In this document: in pieces, positions 15,770 to 23,360 of the stretch
Layout: each line of letters starts with the position of its first letter
How positions within the stretch are numbered: position 1 is the stretch's first letter
NCBI GenBank assembly: GCA_021153285.1
Contig: JAGKTT010000016.1
Location: forward strand, 1 to 37,747
DNA: 37,747 nt
Source of the DNA: Bacteroidia bacterium
Lineage (GTDB): Bacteria; Bacteroidota; Bacteroidia; Bacteroidales; UBA932
Direction of reading: 5' to 3'
Made by a program: the position numbers and the translations under genes
The notes under the pieces: model-generated
Seen by the model: only the letters and a program-made list of their open reading frames with translations
The model's database searches: none
Told to the model about the DNA's origin: nothing

Positions 15770-16891
15770 TTATAATGCCTCTATGAAACTTTCAAGCTTC
15801 CGGGCAAATGTCTTCCAAGATAGTCTTTCCTTCTCCTGACGTATGGCCGCGATGCATCCTTCCTTCACAGAAGGATTTTCGAAGTATTTCAATATCTCGT
15901 CGCGGACTGCATCCGGAGTTCCTTCTAAGGCCACAAGTCCTGTGCCCCTGTCACCGATTGTTTCTTTCAGGCCTCCTACGTCGGTGACGACCATAGGGAC
16001 TTCGAAATGGTATGATACAGAGCTGATTCCGCTCTGGGTGGCGCTTCTGTACGGAAGTACAACCAGATCTGCTGCAGAGAAGTAATCCGTCACTTCTGAA
16101 TCCTTTATGTATTTGAGGTCCATAAAGATACGGTCTTTCCCTGGCAGTCTGTCAATGATCTCCTGATATTTGTCAAAAGATCCGTATGGCTCACCTGCGA
16201 TGATGAGCTGGTATTCTTCTGAAAGCTTGCCGAATGCCTCCAGAAGTATGTCAAGTCCTTTGTATGCCCTGATAAGTCCGAAGAACAGGAGGTTCTTCCT
16301 GCCTGGGGCAAGCCCGAGCTTCCTTTCAGCCTCATCTCTGTCCTTCTTTGCTCCAAAATGTGAATAGAGAGGGTGCTGAATGACTGTATAATGAGAGTCC
16401 GGACTGATTTTCAATAAGTCTTTTGATACGGCTTCACAGAGGGTTACAGATCCTGTGCTGCCTTTGAGGAAGTATTTGGTAAGAGGGGTGTCAAAGAAAT
16501 GCGGCTCGTGAGGAATCACATTGTCAAGGATGGAGATTACCTTGCAGTGCTTCTTCATCCTTCTTGTTATATATCCCAGAGACGGTGCGAAGTATGACAT
16601 CCAGTATCTTACGATCAGCACATCAGGGTTCCAGTCACGTATCTCCTTATATGTGCTTAGGTATGTAAAAGGATTGGCCGTATCCAGCAGAGATGTGCTC
16701 TCTACCGGTACGGCCTCATCGTCGTCTGTCACAAACTGTGTCTTTCCCGGGAAAAGGAATTCGGGATATTGTCTCTTGAAATTGAATGCTCTGACAATAT
16801 GCGTTTTGCTCAGTTCACCAAATAGACAAGCGTTAAACTGAGAGATTCCTCCTCGATAGGGATAGAAGCAGGACAGTATTGCTATTTTCAA
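15770..16891 (-). CDS. GT4-type glycosyltransferase, TTG start
   Basis: 373 aa GT-B fold glycosyltransferase. The N-terminus KIAILSCFYPYRGGISQF is typical of GT4 enzymes, with a glycine-rich acceptor loop. The C-terminal nucleotide-sugar half shows KNLLFFGLIRAYKGLDILLEAF, IAGEPYGS, DYFSAADLVVLPYRSATQSGI and TDVGGLKETI. The classical E-x7-E motif is replaced by the SATQSG form seen in some GT4 subfamilies. The start codon is TTG at 16891, immediately after the stop of the preceding gene (TAA at 16892-16894); no ATG is close downstream, and losing the first strand would break the fold. Donor and acceptor sugars are unknown. Likely role: cell-surface glycan synthesis. Confidence 0.88.
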   Translation of the reverse strand: MKIAILSCFYPYRGGISQFNACLFGELSKTHIVRAFNFKRQYPEFLFPGKTQFVTDDDEAVPVESTSLLDTANPFTYLSTYKEIRDWNPDVLIVRYWMSYFAPSLGYITRRMKKHCKVISILDNVIPHEPHFFDTPLTKYFLKGSTGSVTLCEAVSKDLLKISPDSHYTVIQHPLYSHFGAKKDRDEAERKLGLAPGRKNLLFFGLIRAYKGLDILLEAFGKLSEEYQLIIAGEPYGSFDKYQEIIDRLPGKDRIFMDLKYIKDSEVTDYFSAADLVVLPYRSATQSGISSVSYHFEVPMVVTDVGGLKETIGDRGTGLVALEGTPDAVRDEILKYFENPSVKEGCIAAIRQEKERLSWKTFARKLESFIEAL

Positions 16892-17494
16892 TTATTCTGC
16901 GCTTTTCTGGTTCTTTGTCTTGATGTACTCTTCGTTGAGTCCTGCAAGTACGTCCTCAGTGATGTCAAGTGATGCATCAGCAGTGATTACAGGTGCTCCG
17001 CCTGAGTTGGTAAGGATCATAGCATACTGTTTCTCCTCGTTGTACTTGGTTATGAATGTCTGGATAGCGTCACCGAGCTGGTTCATCATAACCACCTGCT
17101 CTTCCTGGATCTCCTGCTGCTTCTGAGCTGCGTAGTTATTGAAGTCGAGTTCCTCCTGCTGGAGCTTCTGACCCTGGACTTCTGCGACTGAACGTGTCAT
17201 AAGACCCTTCTGGATCTTATCCTGATAGTCAGCTACCTGCTTCTCGAGCTTCTGGCCTCTTCTGTTGATCTCAGCCTGAATATTCTGAACCTTTGTCTCA
17301 ACAACAGATCTGAGGTCGTTCGCCATATCGTAATCCATAAGGATCTTATCGAGATCAATGTATACGATTTTGCCCTCTGTAGCAGCAACTGCTGCTGTCT
17401 CAGTCGCTGCAGCTGACTCTGTAGTAGCTGCATTCTTGCAAGAGATTGCACCCATCATAGCGAGGATGCAGAGAATAAGTGTTGTGTTTTTCAT
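16892..17494 (-). CDS. OmpH/Skp-like lipoprotein
   Basis: 200 aa. Signal peptide with lipobox AISC, an Ala/Thr-rich linker (NAATTESAAATETAAVAATEG), then the Skp fold: IVYIDLDKILMDYDMANDL, a long coiled-coil hairpin rich in Gln/Lys/Glu (residues ~65-150), and a return strand (YAMILTNSGGAPVITADASLDITEDVLAGLNEEY). Skp/OmpH proteins chaperone unfolded outer-membrane proteins across the periplasm. This one is probably lipid-anchored; the copy at 22628-23200 has an ordinary secretory signal. There is no acidic export signal after the cysteine, so it should face the periplasm. First gene of the operon with the glycosyltransferase and LysM genes; promoter at 17551-17558. Confidence 0.9.
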   Translation of the reverse strand: MKNTTLILCILAMMGAISCKNAATTESAAATETAAVAATEGKIVYIDLDKILMDYDMANDLRSVVETKVQNIQAEINRRGQKLEKQVADYQDKIQKGLMTRSVAEVQGQKLQQEELDFNNYAAQKQQEIQEEQVVMMNQLGDAIQTFITKYNEEKQYAMILTNSGGAPVITADASLDITEDVLAGLNEEYIKTKNQKSAE

Positions 17495-17550
17495 TATCTG
17501 TAAAATTATTTATTAGAATTCAAACCACCGTGCAACACACGGACAAGACG

Positions 17551-17558
17551 CAAAGATA
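17551..17558 (-). promoter_or_regulatory. -7 box of the Skp-like/GT/LysM operon
   Basis: Reads TATCTTTG on the minus strand, fitting TAnnTTTG, 56 bases upstream of the ATG at 17494. It lies just 2 bases beyond the pdxJ stop codon. The leader contains a short CCGTG/CACGG hairpin (around 17525-17545). Confidence 0.55.
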
Positions 17559-17559
17559 A

Positions 17560-18279
17560 TTAAAAAATCTTAATTTTTGACAGATATGCCTTTATTGTTG
17601 CCTCAAGTCCCATATACAATGCATCGCTGATAATGGCGTGACCGATTGACACTTCGTCTGTCCAAGGGATGTTCCTGATGAAGAATTCCAGATTGTTCAG
17701 ATTCAGGTCGTGTCCCGCGTTGAGGCCCAGTCCGCAGTTCCTTGCCGTCTCGGCAGCCCTGATGAAAGGGGCAATCGCAGTATCAGGTGCAATAGGGAAG
17801 AGGTCTGCATAGGGTTCGGTATAGAGTTCTACACGGTCGCATCCGCATAAAGCTGCACCTTCAACCATTGCAGGGTCGGCTCCTACGAAAATCGAGGTCC
17901 TGATGCCGTGCCTTTTGAATTCAGCGCATACTTCCGTCAGGAAATCCCGGTGACGGATTGTGTCCCAGCCGGCATTGGATGTGATCGCATCCTCAGCATC
18001 GGGAACGAGGGTCACCTGATGCGGGGTGGTCTCTGTAACCAATTGTATGAATGAGGGGATCGGATTGCCTTCTATATTGAATTCCGTAGTGATCAGTGGA
18101 CGGATTTCCCTGACATCCGAATACCTGATATGTCTTTCATCCGGTCTTGGGTGAACCGTAATGCCTTCGGCGCCGAATCGTTCGCAGTCCACGGAAGCCT
18201 TGGCCACATTGGGTGTATTGCCTCCTCTGGCATTTCTGATCGTGGCGATCTTGTTTATATTGACACTGAGCTTGGTCAT
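17560..18279 (-). CDS. pdxJ: pyridoxine 5'-phosphate synthase
   Basis: 239 aa, the family's usual length. It condenses 3-amino-2-oxopropyl phosphate and 1-deoxyxylulose 5-phosphate to pyridoxine 5'-phosphate in DXP-dependent vitamin B6 synthesis. Motifs: LSVNINKIATIRNARGG at the N-terminus, GITVHPRPDERHI (H43, R45, H50, matching known substrate-binding residues), and the C-terminal NAGHDLNLNN and EVSIGHAIISDAL. The divergent nadK is read from its own promoter, an arrangement conserved across Bacteroidota. The stop sits almost on the promoter of the next minus-strand operon. Confidence 0.96.
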   Translation of the reverse strand: MTKLSVNINKIATIRNARGGNTPNVAKASVDCERFGAEGITVHPRPDERHIRYSDVREIRPLITTEFNIEGNPIPSFIQLVTETTPHQVTLVPDAEDAITSNAGWDTIRHRDFLTEVCAEFKRHGIRTSIFVGADPAMVEGAALCGCDRVELYTEPYADLFPIAPDTAIAPFIRAAETARNCGLGLNAGHDLNLNNLEFFIRNIPWTDEVSIGHAIISDALYMGLEATIKAYLSKIKIF

Positions 18280-18307
18280 TTCTTTTAAATCAGTTTCTTA
18301 TAAATCA

Positions 18308-18315
18308 CAAAAGTA
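18308..18315 (-). promoter_or_regulatory. -7 box of pdxJ
   Basis: Reads TACTTTTG on the minus strand, an exact TAnnTTTG, 28 bases upstream of the pdxJ ATG. No well-spaced -33 element was identified. Confidence 0.55.
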
Positions 18316-18348
18316 GACAATAAACTTCAAATTTTGATATTAAAGTGC

Positions 18349-18356
18349 TATTTTTG
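18349..18356 (+). promoter_or_regulatory. -7 box of the nadK-uppS unit
   Basis: TATTTTTG fits TAnnTTTG and lies 23 bases before the nadK ATG at 18380. It is divergent from the pdxJ promoter with no overlap. Confidence 0.55.
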
Positions 18357-18379
18357 ACGCCGGTTTCCGAGAAAAACAT

Positions 18380-19198
18380 ATGAATATAGCTATATATATA
18401 GGTAAAAGAGAAGCTTTGAAAGATTCCGGTCTGCTAACGCTTATCGCAGATCTGGAAAAATCGGGCTGTTCTGTAGATATACTCTATGAAGGTGATCTGC
18501 TGACGGATTCTCCCGATATCCTTCTGAGTGTCGGCGGTGACGGTACTTTCCTGTCAGCCTCCAAGATGGTCGGAGGAAGGGATATTCCGGTAATGGGAGT
18601 CAATATGGGACGCTTGGGATTTCTGTCTGAAAACAGGGCTGCTGATGTGGCAGGTGCGATTCTGACAGGGGACTATACCATAGAGAACAGGGCAATGCTG
18701 CAGACTGAAGCTGTTACCGGTGATGCCGGGATAGACAGCTGGCCTTATGCACTTAATGAGTTTACCGTGCATCGCAGCGGGGCTGCAATGCTTGGAGTCC
18801 AGGTCAGTATCGATGGAGTCCTCCTACCTACATACTGGGCTGACGGGCTGATCGTTTCTACCAGTTCCGGGTCGACAGCATATTCGTTGAGCTCCGGAGG
18901 ACCTATTGCTCTTCCTGAGTCTAAAGTGCTGATCATTACCCCGATAGCTCCTCATAACCTTAATGTGCGTCCATTGGTGGTTCCGGACAGTGCCGAAATC
19001 AGACTGAAAATGGATTCGAGGGATGCCGATGTCATATTCACGGCTGATAACCGTACTGCTTCGGTGCCGTCTTCGACTGAAATTATGATCCGGCTGGCAC
19101 AATTTTCGCTAAGACGTGTCCGGCTCAGAAACTCCAATTTTATAAATGCCCTGACAGAGAAGCTGTTCTGGGGCGAAGATATCAGAAATAACGATTAG
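18380..19198 (+). CDS. nadK: NAD kinase
   Basis: 272 aa, slightly shorter than the E. coli enzyme, with all main motifs. The catalytic GGDGTFLSA loop is at residues ~54-62, followed by VMGVNMGRLGFLSE, the conserved YALNEFTVHR, and the glycine-rich DGLIVSTSSGSTAYSLSSGGPI that binds NAD. It phosphorylates NAD to NADP using ATP or polyphosphate in the cytoplasm. uppS starts 5 bases after its stop, so the two are co-transcribed. Confidence 0.95.
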   Translation: MNIAIYIGKREALKDSGLLTLIADLEKSGCSVDILYEGDLLTDSPDILLSVGGDGTFLSASKMVGGRDIPVMGVNMGRLGFLSENRAADVAGAILTGDYTIENRAMLQTEAVTGDAGIDSWPYALNEFTVHRSGAAMLGVQVSIDGVLLPTYWADGLIVSTSSGSTAYSLSSGGPIALPESKVLIITPIAPHNLNVRPLVVPDSAEIRLKMDSRDADVIFTADNRTASVPSSTEIMIRLAQFSLRRVRLRNSNFINALTEKLFWGEDIRNND

Positions 19199-19203
19199 AT
19201 TAT

Positions 19204-19932
19204 ATGTCAACAGAAAATATGACCAAGGTACCGGTCCATATATCTATGATAATGGATGGAAACGGACGTTGGGCGAAAGAGCGTGGAAAGGAACGTGTCT
19301 ACGGACACTTTGAAGGTGTGGAAAGTGTAAGGGCTTGTGTGGAAGCCGCATTGGAGACGGGGGTGAGATACCTTTCTGTCTTTGCTTTCTCTGAGGAGAA
19401 CTGGAACCGTCCGGAAGATGAGGTGCTGGCACTTATGGGGTTGATGGTCAAGGCAATGGCTGCTGAAATGGAGTCTCTGAACAAAAATGGCGTGCGCTTT
19501 ATGGTGCTGGGTAACAGGGCCAGACTTTCAGCGGAACTCAATGCTGAAATTGATTCCTGTATGGAAATGACTGCTGCCAATGATGCTCTTACACTCATCG
19601 TATTCTTGAGCTACAGTGGCAAGTGGGATATCCTCCAGGCTGCGAAAAAGATGGCGTTGGACTTGCTCGAACACCCTGAAAGGAAGACGGAAATCGAAAA
19701 TATGGGCGTTGAAGGCTTTGCCCCGTATCTTGTTACGGCCGGAATACCGGATCCGGATCTGATTGTCAGGACGTCTGGAGAAAGCAGGATAAGCAATTAT
19801 ATGCTGTGGCAGGGAGCTTATTCCGAGTTCCTGTTTGTGGATACCCTTTGGCCGGATTTTAGGAAGGAAGAATTCCGTAAAGCGTTGGAATCGTACGCAA
19901 AACGTGACAGACGTTATGGAAAAGTCAAATAA
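19204..19932 (+). CDS. uppS: undecaprenyl diphosphate synthase (isoprenyl transferase)
   Basis: 242 aa cis-prenyltransferase. It makes the C55 lipid carrier for peptidoglycan and surface glycans from farnesyl-PP and isopentenyl-PP. Motifs: HISMIMDGNGRWA with the catalytic Asp at D18, GHFEGVESVR, the AFSEENWNRP block, FLSYSGKWDI, and C-terminal PDPDLIVRTSGESRISNYMLWQ with the conserved Arg-rich binding site. Bacteroidota gene order nadK-uppS-bamA supports it. bamA has its own -7 box in the 38-base gap that follows. Confidence 0.96.
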   Translation: MSTENMTKVPVHISMIMDGNGRWAKERGKERVYGHFEGVESVRACVEAALETGVRYLSVFAFSEENWNRPEDEVLALMGLMVKAMAAEMESLNKNGVRFMVLGNRARLSAELNAEIDSCMEMTAANDALTLIVFLSYSGKWDILQAAKKMALDLLEHPERKTEIENMGVEGFAPYLVTAGIPDPDLIVRTSGESRISNYMLWQGAYSEFLFVDTLWPDFRKEEFRKALESYAKRDRRYGKVK

Positions 19933-19937
19933 ATACG

Positions 19938-19945
19938 TATATTTG
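19938..19945 (+). promoter_or_regulatory. -7 box of bamA
   Basis: TATATTTG fits TAnnTTTG, in the short gap between uppS and bamA, 26 bases before the ATG at 19971. It gives bamA a promoter in addition to any read-through from nadK-uppS. Confidence 0.5.
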
Positions 19946-19970
19946 CAGTTTTGAAATTAAGAGTATCGTG

Positions 19971-22559
19971 ATGAGAATTTGCAGAATTGTCTTTCTTTCG
20001 CTTTTGTTGGCGATTTCCTGTCCCCTCTGGGCGCAGCAGTCCGGCAGCAGTGTAGAGGTCGATTATAATAATCCGAAGAAATATATTGTAGGTGGTGTCA
20101 GACTGGAAGGTAATGAGTATCTTTCGCCTGACCAGATCCTGCAGGTAGCTGCCCTTCGCGAAGGAATGGAAGTGACCGTGCCGAGCGAGGATCTGTCAAA
20201 TATTGTAAGCAGACTCTGGCTTCAGAGATATTTTGAGGATGTGTCAGTCTCTATTGACTCCATCACTCCTACCAGAGATACCGCATATTTCAAGATAAGC
20301 ATAATCGAGCGTCCACGTGTGTCGCGCTGGGTTTTCAGCGGAGTCAAGAGCGGTGAGGAAAAGGAACTTCGTGAACGTCTGAACCTTCGTCGCGGAGGTG
20401 AATTCTCGGATTATGTGGCGAAGACTTCGAGCGATATCATCAAGAGATATTATAAGGAGAAGGGCTTTTACAATGTCAAGGTCGATGTCAATACAAAGCG
20501 TGATACAGTGATCAAAAGTGCGATCCGTGTCCAGTTTGCCGTCGACAGGGGTGAGAAGGTGAAGATCCAGAAAATCACTTTCAATGGTGCTGAACACGTG
20601 AAGGAAAGCAAGCTCGTAAGGTCAATGAAGAAGACTAGAGACAAGAGACTTCAGAACTTCTTCAGCTCCAAGAAGTTCCAGGAGAAGGAGTATGATAATG
20701 ACAAGAGGTCTCTCATCGCAGCTTTCAATGAAGCGGGATACAGGGATGCAAGAATCGTAAAGGATACGATGTACTACGTGGAGCCTAACCGCCTTCAGAT
20801 AGATTTCGAAATCGATGAGGGAAGACAGTACTTCTTCCGTGACATTACCTGGACCGGTAACTCGGTTTATTCTGCTGAAAGCCTTAATCAGGTCCTTAAA
20901 ATCAATAAGGGTGATGTCTATGATGTCGTGACAATGGAGAAGAGACTCTTCGGAGGCGGAAAGCAGAGCGATATGTATGTCTCTCAGCTTTATCGTGACA
21001 ATGGTTATCTCTTCTTTCAGATAGAGCCGGTAGAGCTCAATATCGAGGGAGACTCAGTGGATGTGGAAATGCGTGTTGTCGAGGGCAAGCCGGCAACATT
21101 GAACAATATCGTCATCAACGGAAACGACCTTACCAATGAAAGGGTGATCCGTCGTCAGCTCTTCACATATCCGGGCAATCTTTTCAGCCAGTCGGAGTTC
21201 GAACGCTCGATCCGTGAAATCGCTTCAATGGGACAGTTCGATCCGGAGGCCATTATGGACCCTGCCAAGGGATGGTCGATCCTTCCTAATCCGATGGATA
21301 ATACTGTGGACATAGTTTATAATGTGACAGAAAAGCCTTCCAGCCAGCTCGAACTTTCAGGAGGATGGGGAGGAAATACATTCGTGGCTACAGTCGGAGT
21401 AAGTTTCAATAACTTCTCTACCCGTCGCTTCTTTGACAAGACAGCCTGGCGTCCGGTTCCTCTGGGAGATGCGCAGAACCTTTCTGTGAGATTCCAGACC
21501 AACGGAACATATTATACCAGCCTTTCTGCTTCATTCTCTGAGCCTTGGCTCTTCGGTAAGAAGCCGACCTCGCTGAATATGTCTGTCTACTACACCCGTC
21601 AGACCAATTCATACATATATTATAATATCCTCAACAATGATGAGTTTATGGAGGTGTATGGATTTGCAGCCGGTCTGGGAAAACGTCTTAAATGGCCTGA
21701 TTCCTATTTCGTACTTTACAACCAGCTCAGCTGGCAGACATACCGACTCCAGAATTGGGCTTATCAGTTCCTTTTCAATACCGGTATATCCCATAATCTC
21801 AGTTATACGCTCAGTCTTTCGAGAAACTCGACTGACCAGCAGATCTATCCGCGTCTAGGATCAGACTTCAGCTTCTCGCTTCAGCTGACCCCTCCGTACT
21901 CATTGCTGAGAAAGAAGGATTACGGACTTCTTGATGCTGAGGGAAATCCTGCCAAGGTAGACAGCTGGAAGGATATCAACTATAATTTTCAGAGTTCTCA
22001 GCACCGCTACAAGTGGATCGAGTATCATAAGTGGTCATTCAAGGGAGCTGTCTATACCAAGCTTATCGGTGACCTTGTCCTGATGGCTCGCGCTCAGTTC
22101 GGATACCTCGGATATTATAACAGAAACTGGGGATATTCACCTTTCGAGGGCTTCCGTGTCGGTGGTGACGGTATGTCAGGATATGATACATATGGTTCAG
22201 AGATCATTTCACTCCGCGGTTATGAAAACTACTCTCTGACTCCACAGGCCTTGTCATCATATAACAGCACTGGTAACTACTATGCAGGTAACGTATATGA
22301 CAAGTTCACAGTCGAGCTTCGATACCCTGTGATTCTCCAGCCGCAGTCGACCATTTATGCATTGCTCTTCCTTGAGGGAGGTAACTGTTGGTCAGACATC
22401 AGAGATTTCAATCCGTTCCAGATCAAGAGATCTGCCGGTGTGGGTGTGAGAGTCTTCCTTCCTATGATCGGTCTTCTGGGAGTTGACTGGGGATGGGGAT
22501 TCGATGATCCTGTCAACGGTGGCAGCCAGTTCCACTTCGTGATCGGACAGCAGTTCTAA
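19971..22559 (+). CDS. bamA: outer-membrane protein assembly factor BamA
   Basis: 862 aa. A signal peptide (MRICRIVFLSLLLAISCPLWAQ) is followed by repeated POTRA domains over residues ~40-440 (e.g. KYIVGGVRLEGNEYLSPDQI, VKIQKITFNGAEHVKESKL, LNNIVINGNDLTNERVI), then a 16-stranded barrel with the RGY loop SLRGYENYSLTP and a C-terminal aromatic strand (GGSQFHFVIGQQF). It inserts beta-barrel proteins into the outer membrane and works with BamD (11110-11997). The longest ORF uses a GTG at 19968; the ATG next to it at 19971 is preferred. A Skp gene follows 68 bases later, the usual Bacteroidota order. Confidence 0.95.
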   Translation: MRICRIVFLSLLLAISCPLWAQQSGSSVEVDYNNPKKYIVGGVRLEGNEYLSPDQILQVAALREGMEVTVPSEDLSNIVSRLWLQRYFEDVSVSIDSITPTRDTAYFKISIIERPRVSRWVFSGVKSGEEKELRERLNLRRGGEFSDYVAKTSSDIIKRYYKEKGFYNVKVDVNTKRDTVIKSAIRVQFAVDRGEKVKIQKITFNGAEHVKESKLVRSMKKTRDKRLQNFFSSKKFQEKEYDNDKRSLIAAFNEAGYRDARIVKDTMYYVEPNRLQIDFEIDEGRQYFFRDITWTGNSVYSAESLNQVLKINKGDVYDVVTMEKRLFGGGKQSDMYVSQLYRDNGYLFFQIEPVELNIEGDSVDVEMRVVEGKPATLNNIVINGNDLTNERVIRRQLFTYPGNLFSQSEFERSIREIASMGQFDPEAIMDPAKGWSILPNPMDNTVDIVYNVTEKPSSQLELSGGWGGNTFVATVGVSFNNFSTRRFFDKTAWRPVPLGDAQNLSVRFQTNGTYYTSLSASFSEPWLFGKKPTSLNMSVYYTRQTNSYIYYNILNNDEFMEVYGFAAGLGKRLKWPDSYFVLYNQLSWQTYRLQNWAYQFLFNTGISHNLSYTLSLSRNSTDQQIYPRLGSDFSFSLQLTPPYSLLRKKDYGLLDAEGNPAKVDSWKDINYNFQSSQHRYKWIEYHKWSFKGAVYTKLIGDLVLMARAQFGYLGYYNRNWGYSPFEGFRVGGDGMSGYDTYGSEIISLRGYENYSLTPQALSSYNSTGNYYAGNVYDKFTVELRYPVILQPQSTIYALLFLEGGNCWSDIRDFNPFQIKRSAGVGVRVFLPMIGLLGVDWGWGFDDPVNGGSQFHFVIGQQF

Positions 22560-22563
22560 GCAT

Positions 22564-22579
22564 CGGGCTCCTGAGCCCG
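22564..22579 (+). promoter_or_regulatory. GC-rich hairpin between bamA and ompH
   Basis: CGGGCT (22564-22569) pairs with AGCCCG (22574-22579) around a 4-base loop, 4 bases after the bamA stop. There is no T tract after it, so it is more likely an mRNA processing or stabilising hairpin, or a weak attenuator, than a full terminator. Confidence 0.4.
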
Positions 22580-22627
22580 GTGAAGGAACTTTAAACAGAA
22601 AAATTAAAAAAAACAATTAATAACATT

Positions 22628-23200
22628 ATGAAGAAGATTTTTATCATTGCAGCAATGGCAATCATTTCAGTTGCCGCTTCAGCCCAGAACCTCAAGTTCG
22701 GCTATGTTAACTATACTGAACTCGTTCAGCTTATGCCAGAGATGGACTCTGTAAGAGTACAGATCGAGGCTCAGGAGAAGGAAACATATGAAACTCTCGG
22801 AGCAATGTACGAGGAGTATCAGACAAAGGCTCAGCAATTCCAGCAGAAGGAAGCTACCTGGACTCCGGCTATCAGAGACAGCAAGCTCAAGGAACTTCAG
22901 GAGATCGAGGCTCGTTTTCAGGAAAGCCAGCAGATTTTCCAGCAGGAACTCCAGCAGATGCAGCAGATGCTTCAGGCTCCTGTAGCAGAAAAGGCTCAGG
23001 CTACAGTTACAGAGCTTGCAAAGGCTCACGGACTTGCTTTCGTGCTTGAGGAGACCCAGATGATCTATATCGATCCTGCCCAGGGAGTGAACCTTACTCC
23101 GGAGGCTCGCACGGCTCTCAATATCCCTGAAGGTAGAACTCTCGAGACTCTTTCTGCAGAGCTTCAGGCAAAGGCTGCAGCAGCTCAGGGCGCAATGTAA
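22628..23200 (+). CDS. periplasmic chaperone Skp/OmpH
   Basis: 190 aa with a cleavable signal peptide (MKKIFIIAAMAIISVAASAQ) and no lipobox. The Skp fold is clear: LKFGYVNYTELVQLMPEMDSV, a Gln/Glu-rich coiled-coil hairpin (residues ~40-125), and a return strand (GLAFVLEETQMIYIDPAQGVNLTPEARTALNIP). It holds unfolded outer-membrane proteins in the periplasm for BamA, whose gene is just upstream. The last ~20 residues are Ala/Gln rich. A second, lipidated paralogue is at 16892-17494. A terminator follows. Confidence 0.93.
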   Translation: MKKIFIIAAMAIISVAASAQNLKFGYVNYTELVQLMPEMDSVRVQIEAQEKETYETLGAMYEEYQTKAQQFQQKEATWTPAIRDSKLKELQEIEARFQESQQIFQQELQQMQQMLQAPVAEKAQATVTELAKAHGLAFVLEETQMIYIDPAQGVNLTPEARTALNIPEGRTLETLSAELQAKAAAAQGAM

Positions 23201-23228
23201 TCGCTTGAAATATAAAGTTATAATAAAG

Positions 23229-23262
23229 GCAGGAATTCCTATCTCAGGTTTTCCTGCTTTTT
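23229..23262 (+). terminator. intrinsic terminator after ompH
   Basis: GCAGGAA (23229-23235) and TTCCTGC (23251-23257), with a 15-base loop, followed by a run of T's. It ends the bamA-ompH transcript. Confidence 0.75.
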
Positions 23263-23310
23263 CTTTATGCAAAAACTTAGAATTTATATTTCATATTCGC
23301 GAAAAATGCA

Positions 23311-23318
23311 TACATTTG
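23311..23318 (+). promoter_or_regulatory. -7 box of the korA-korB-gdhA unit
   Basis: TACATTTG fits TAnnTTTG, 42 bases upstream of the korA ATG. It follows directly after the ompH terminator. Confidence 0.55.
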
Positions 23319-23360
23319 TGTGAAAATCTGACAAATTGATTTAAAATTATAACACTAACT

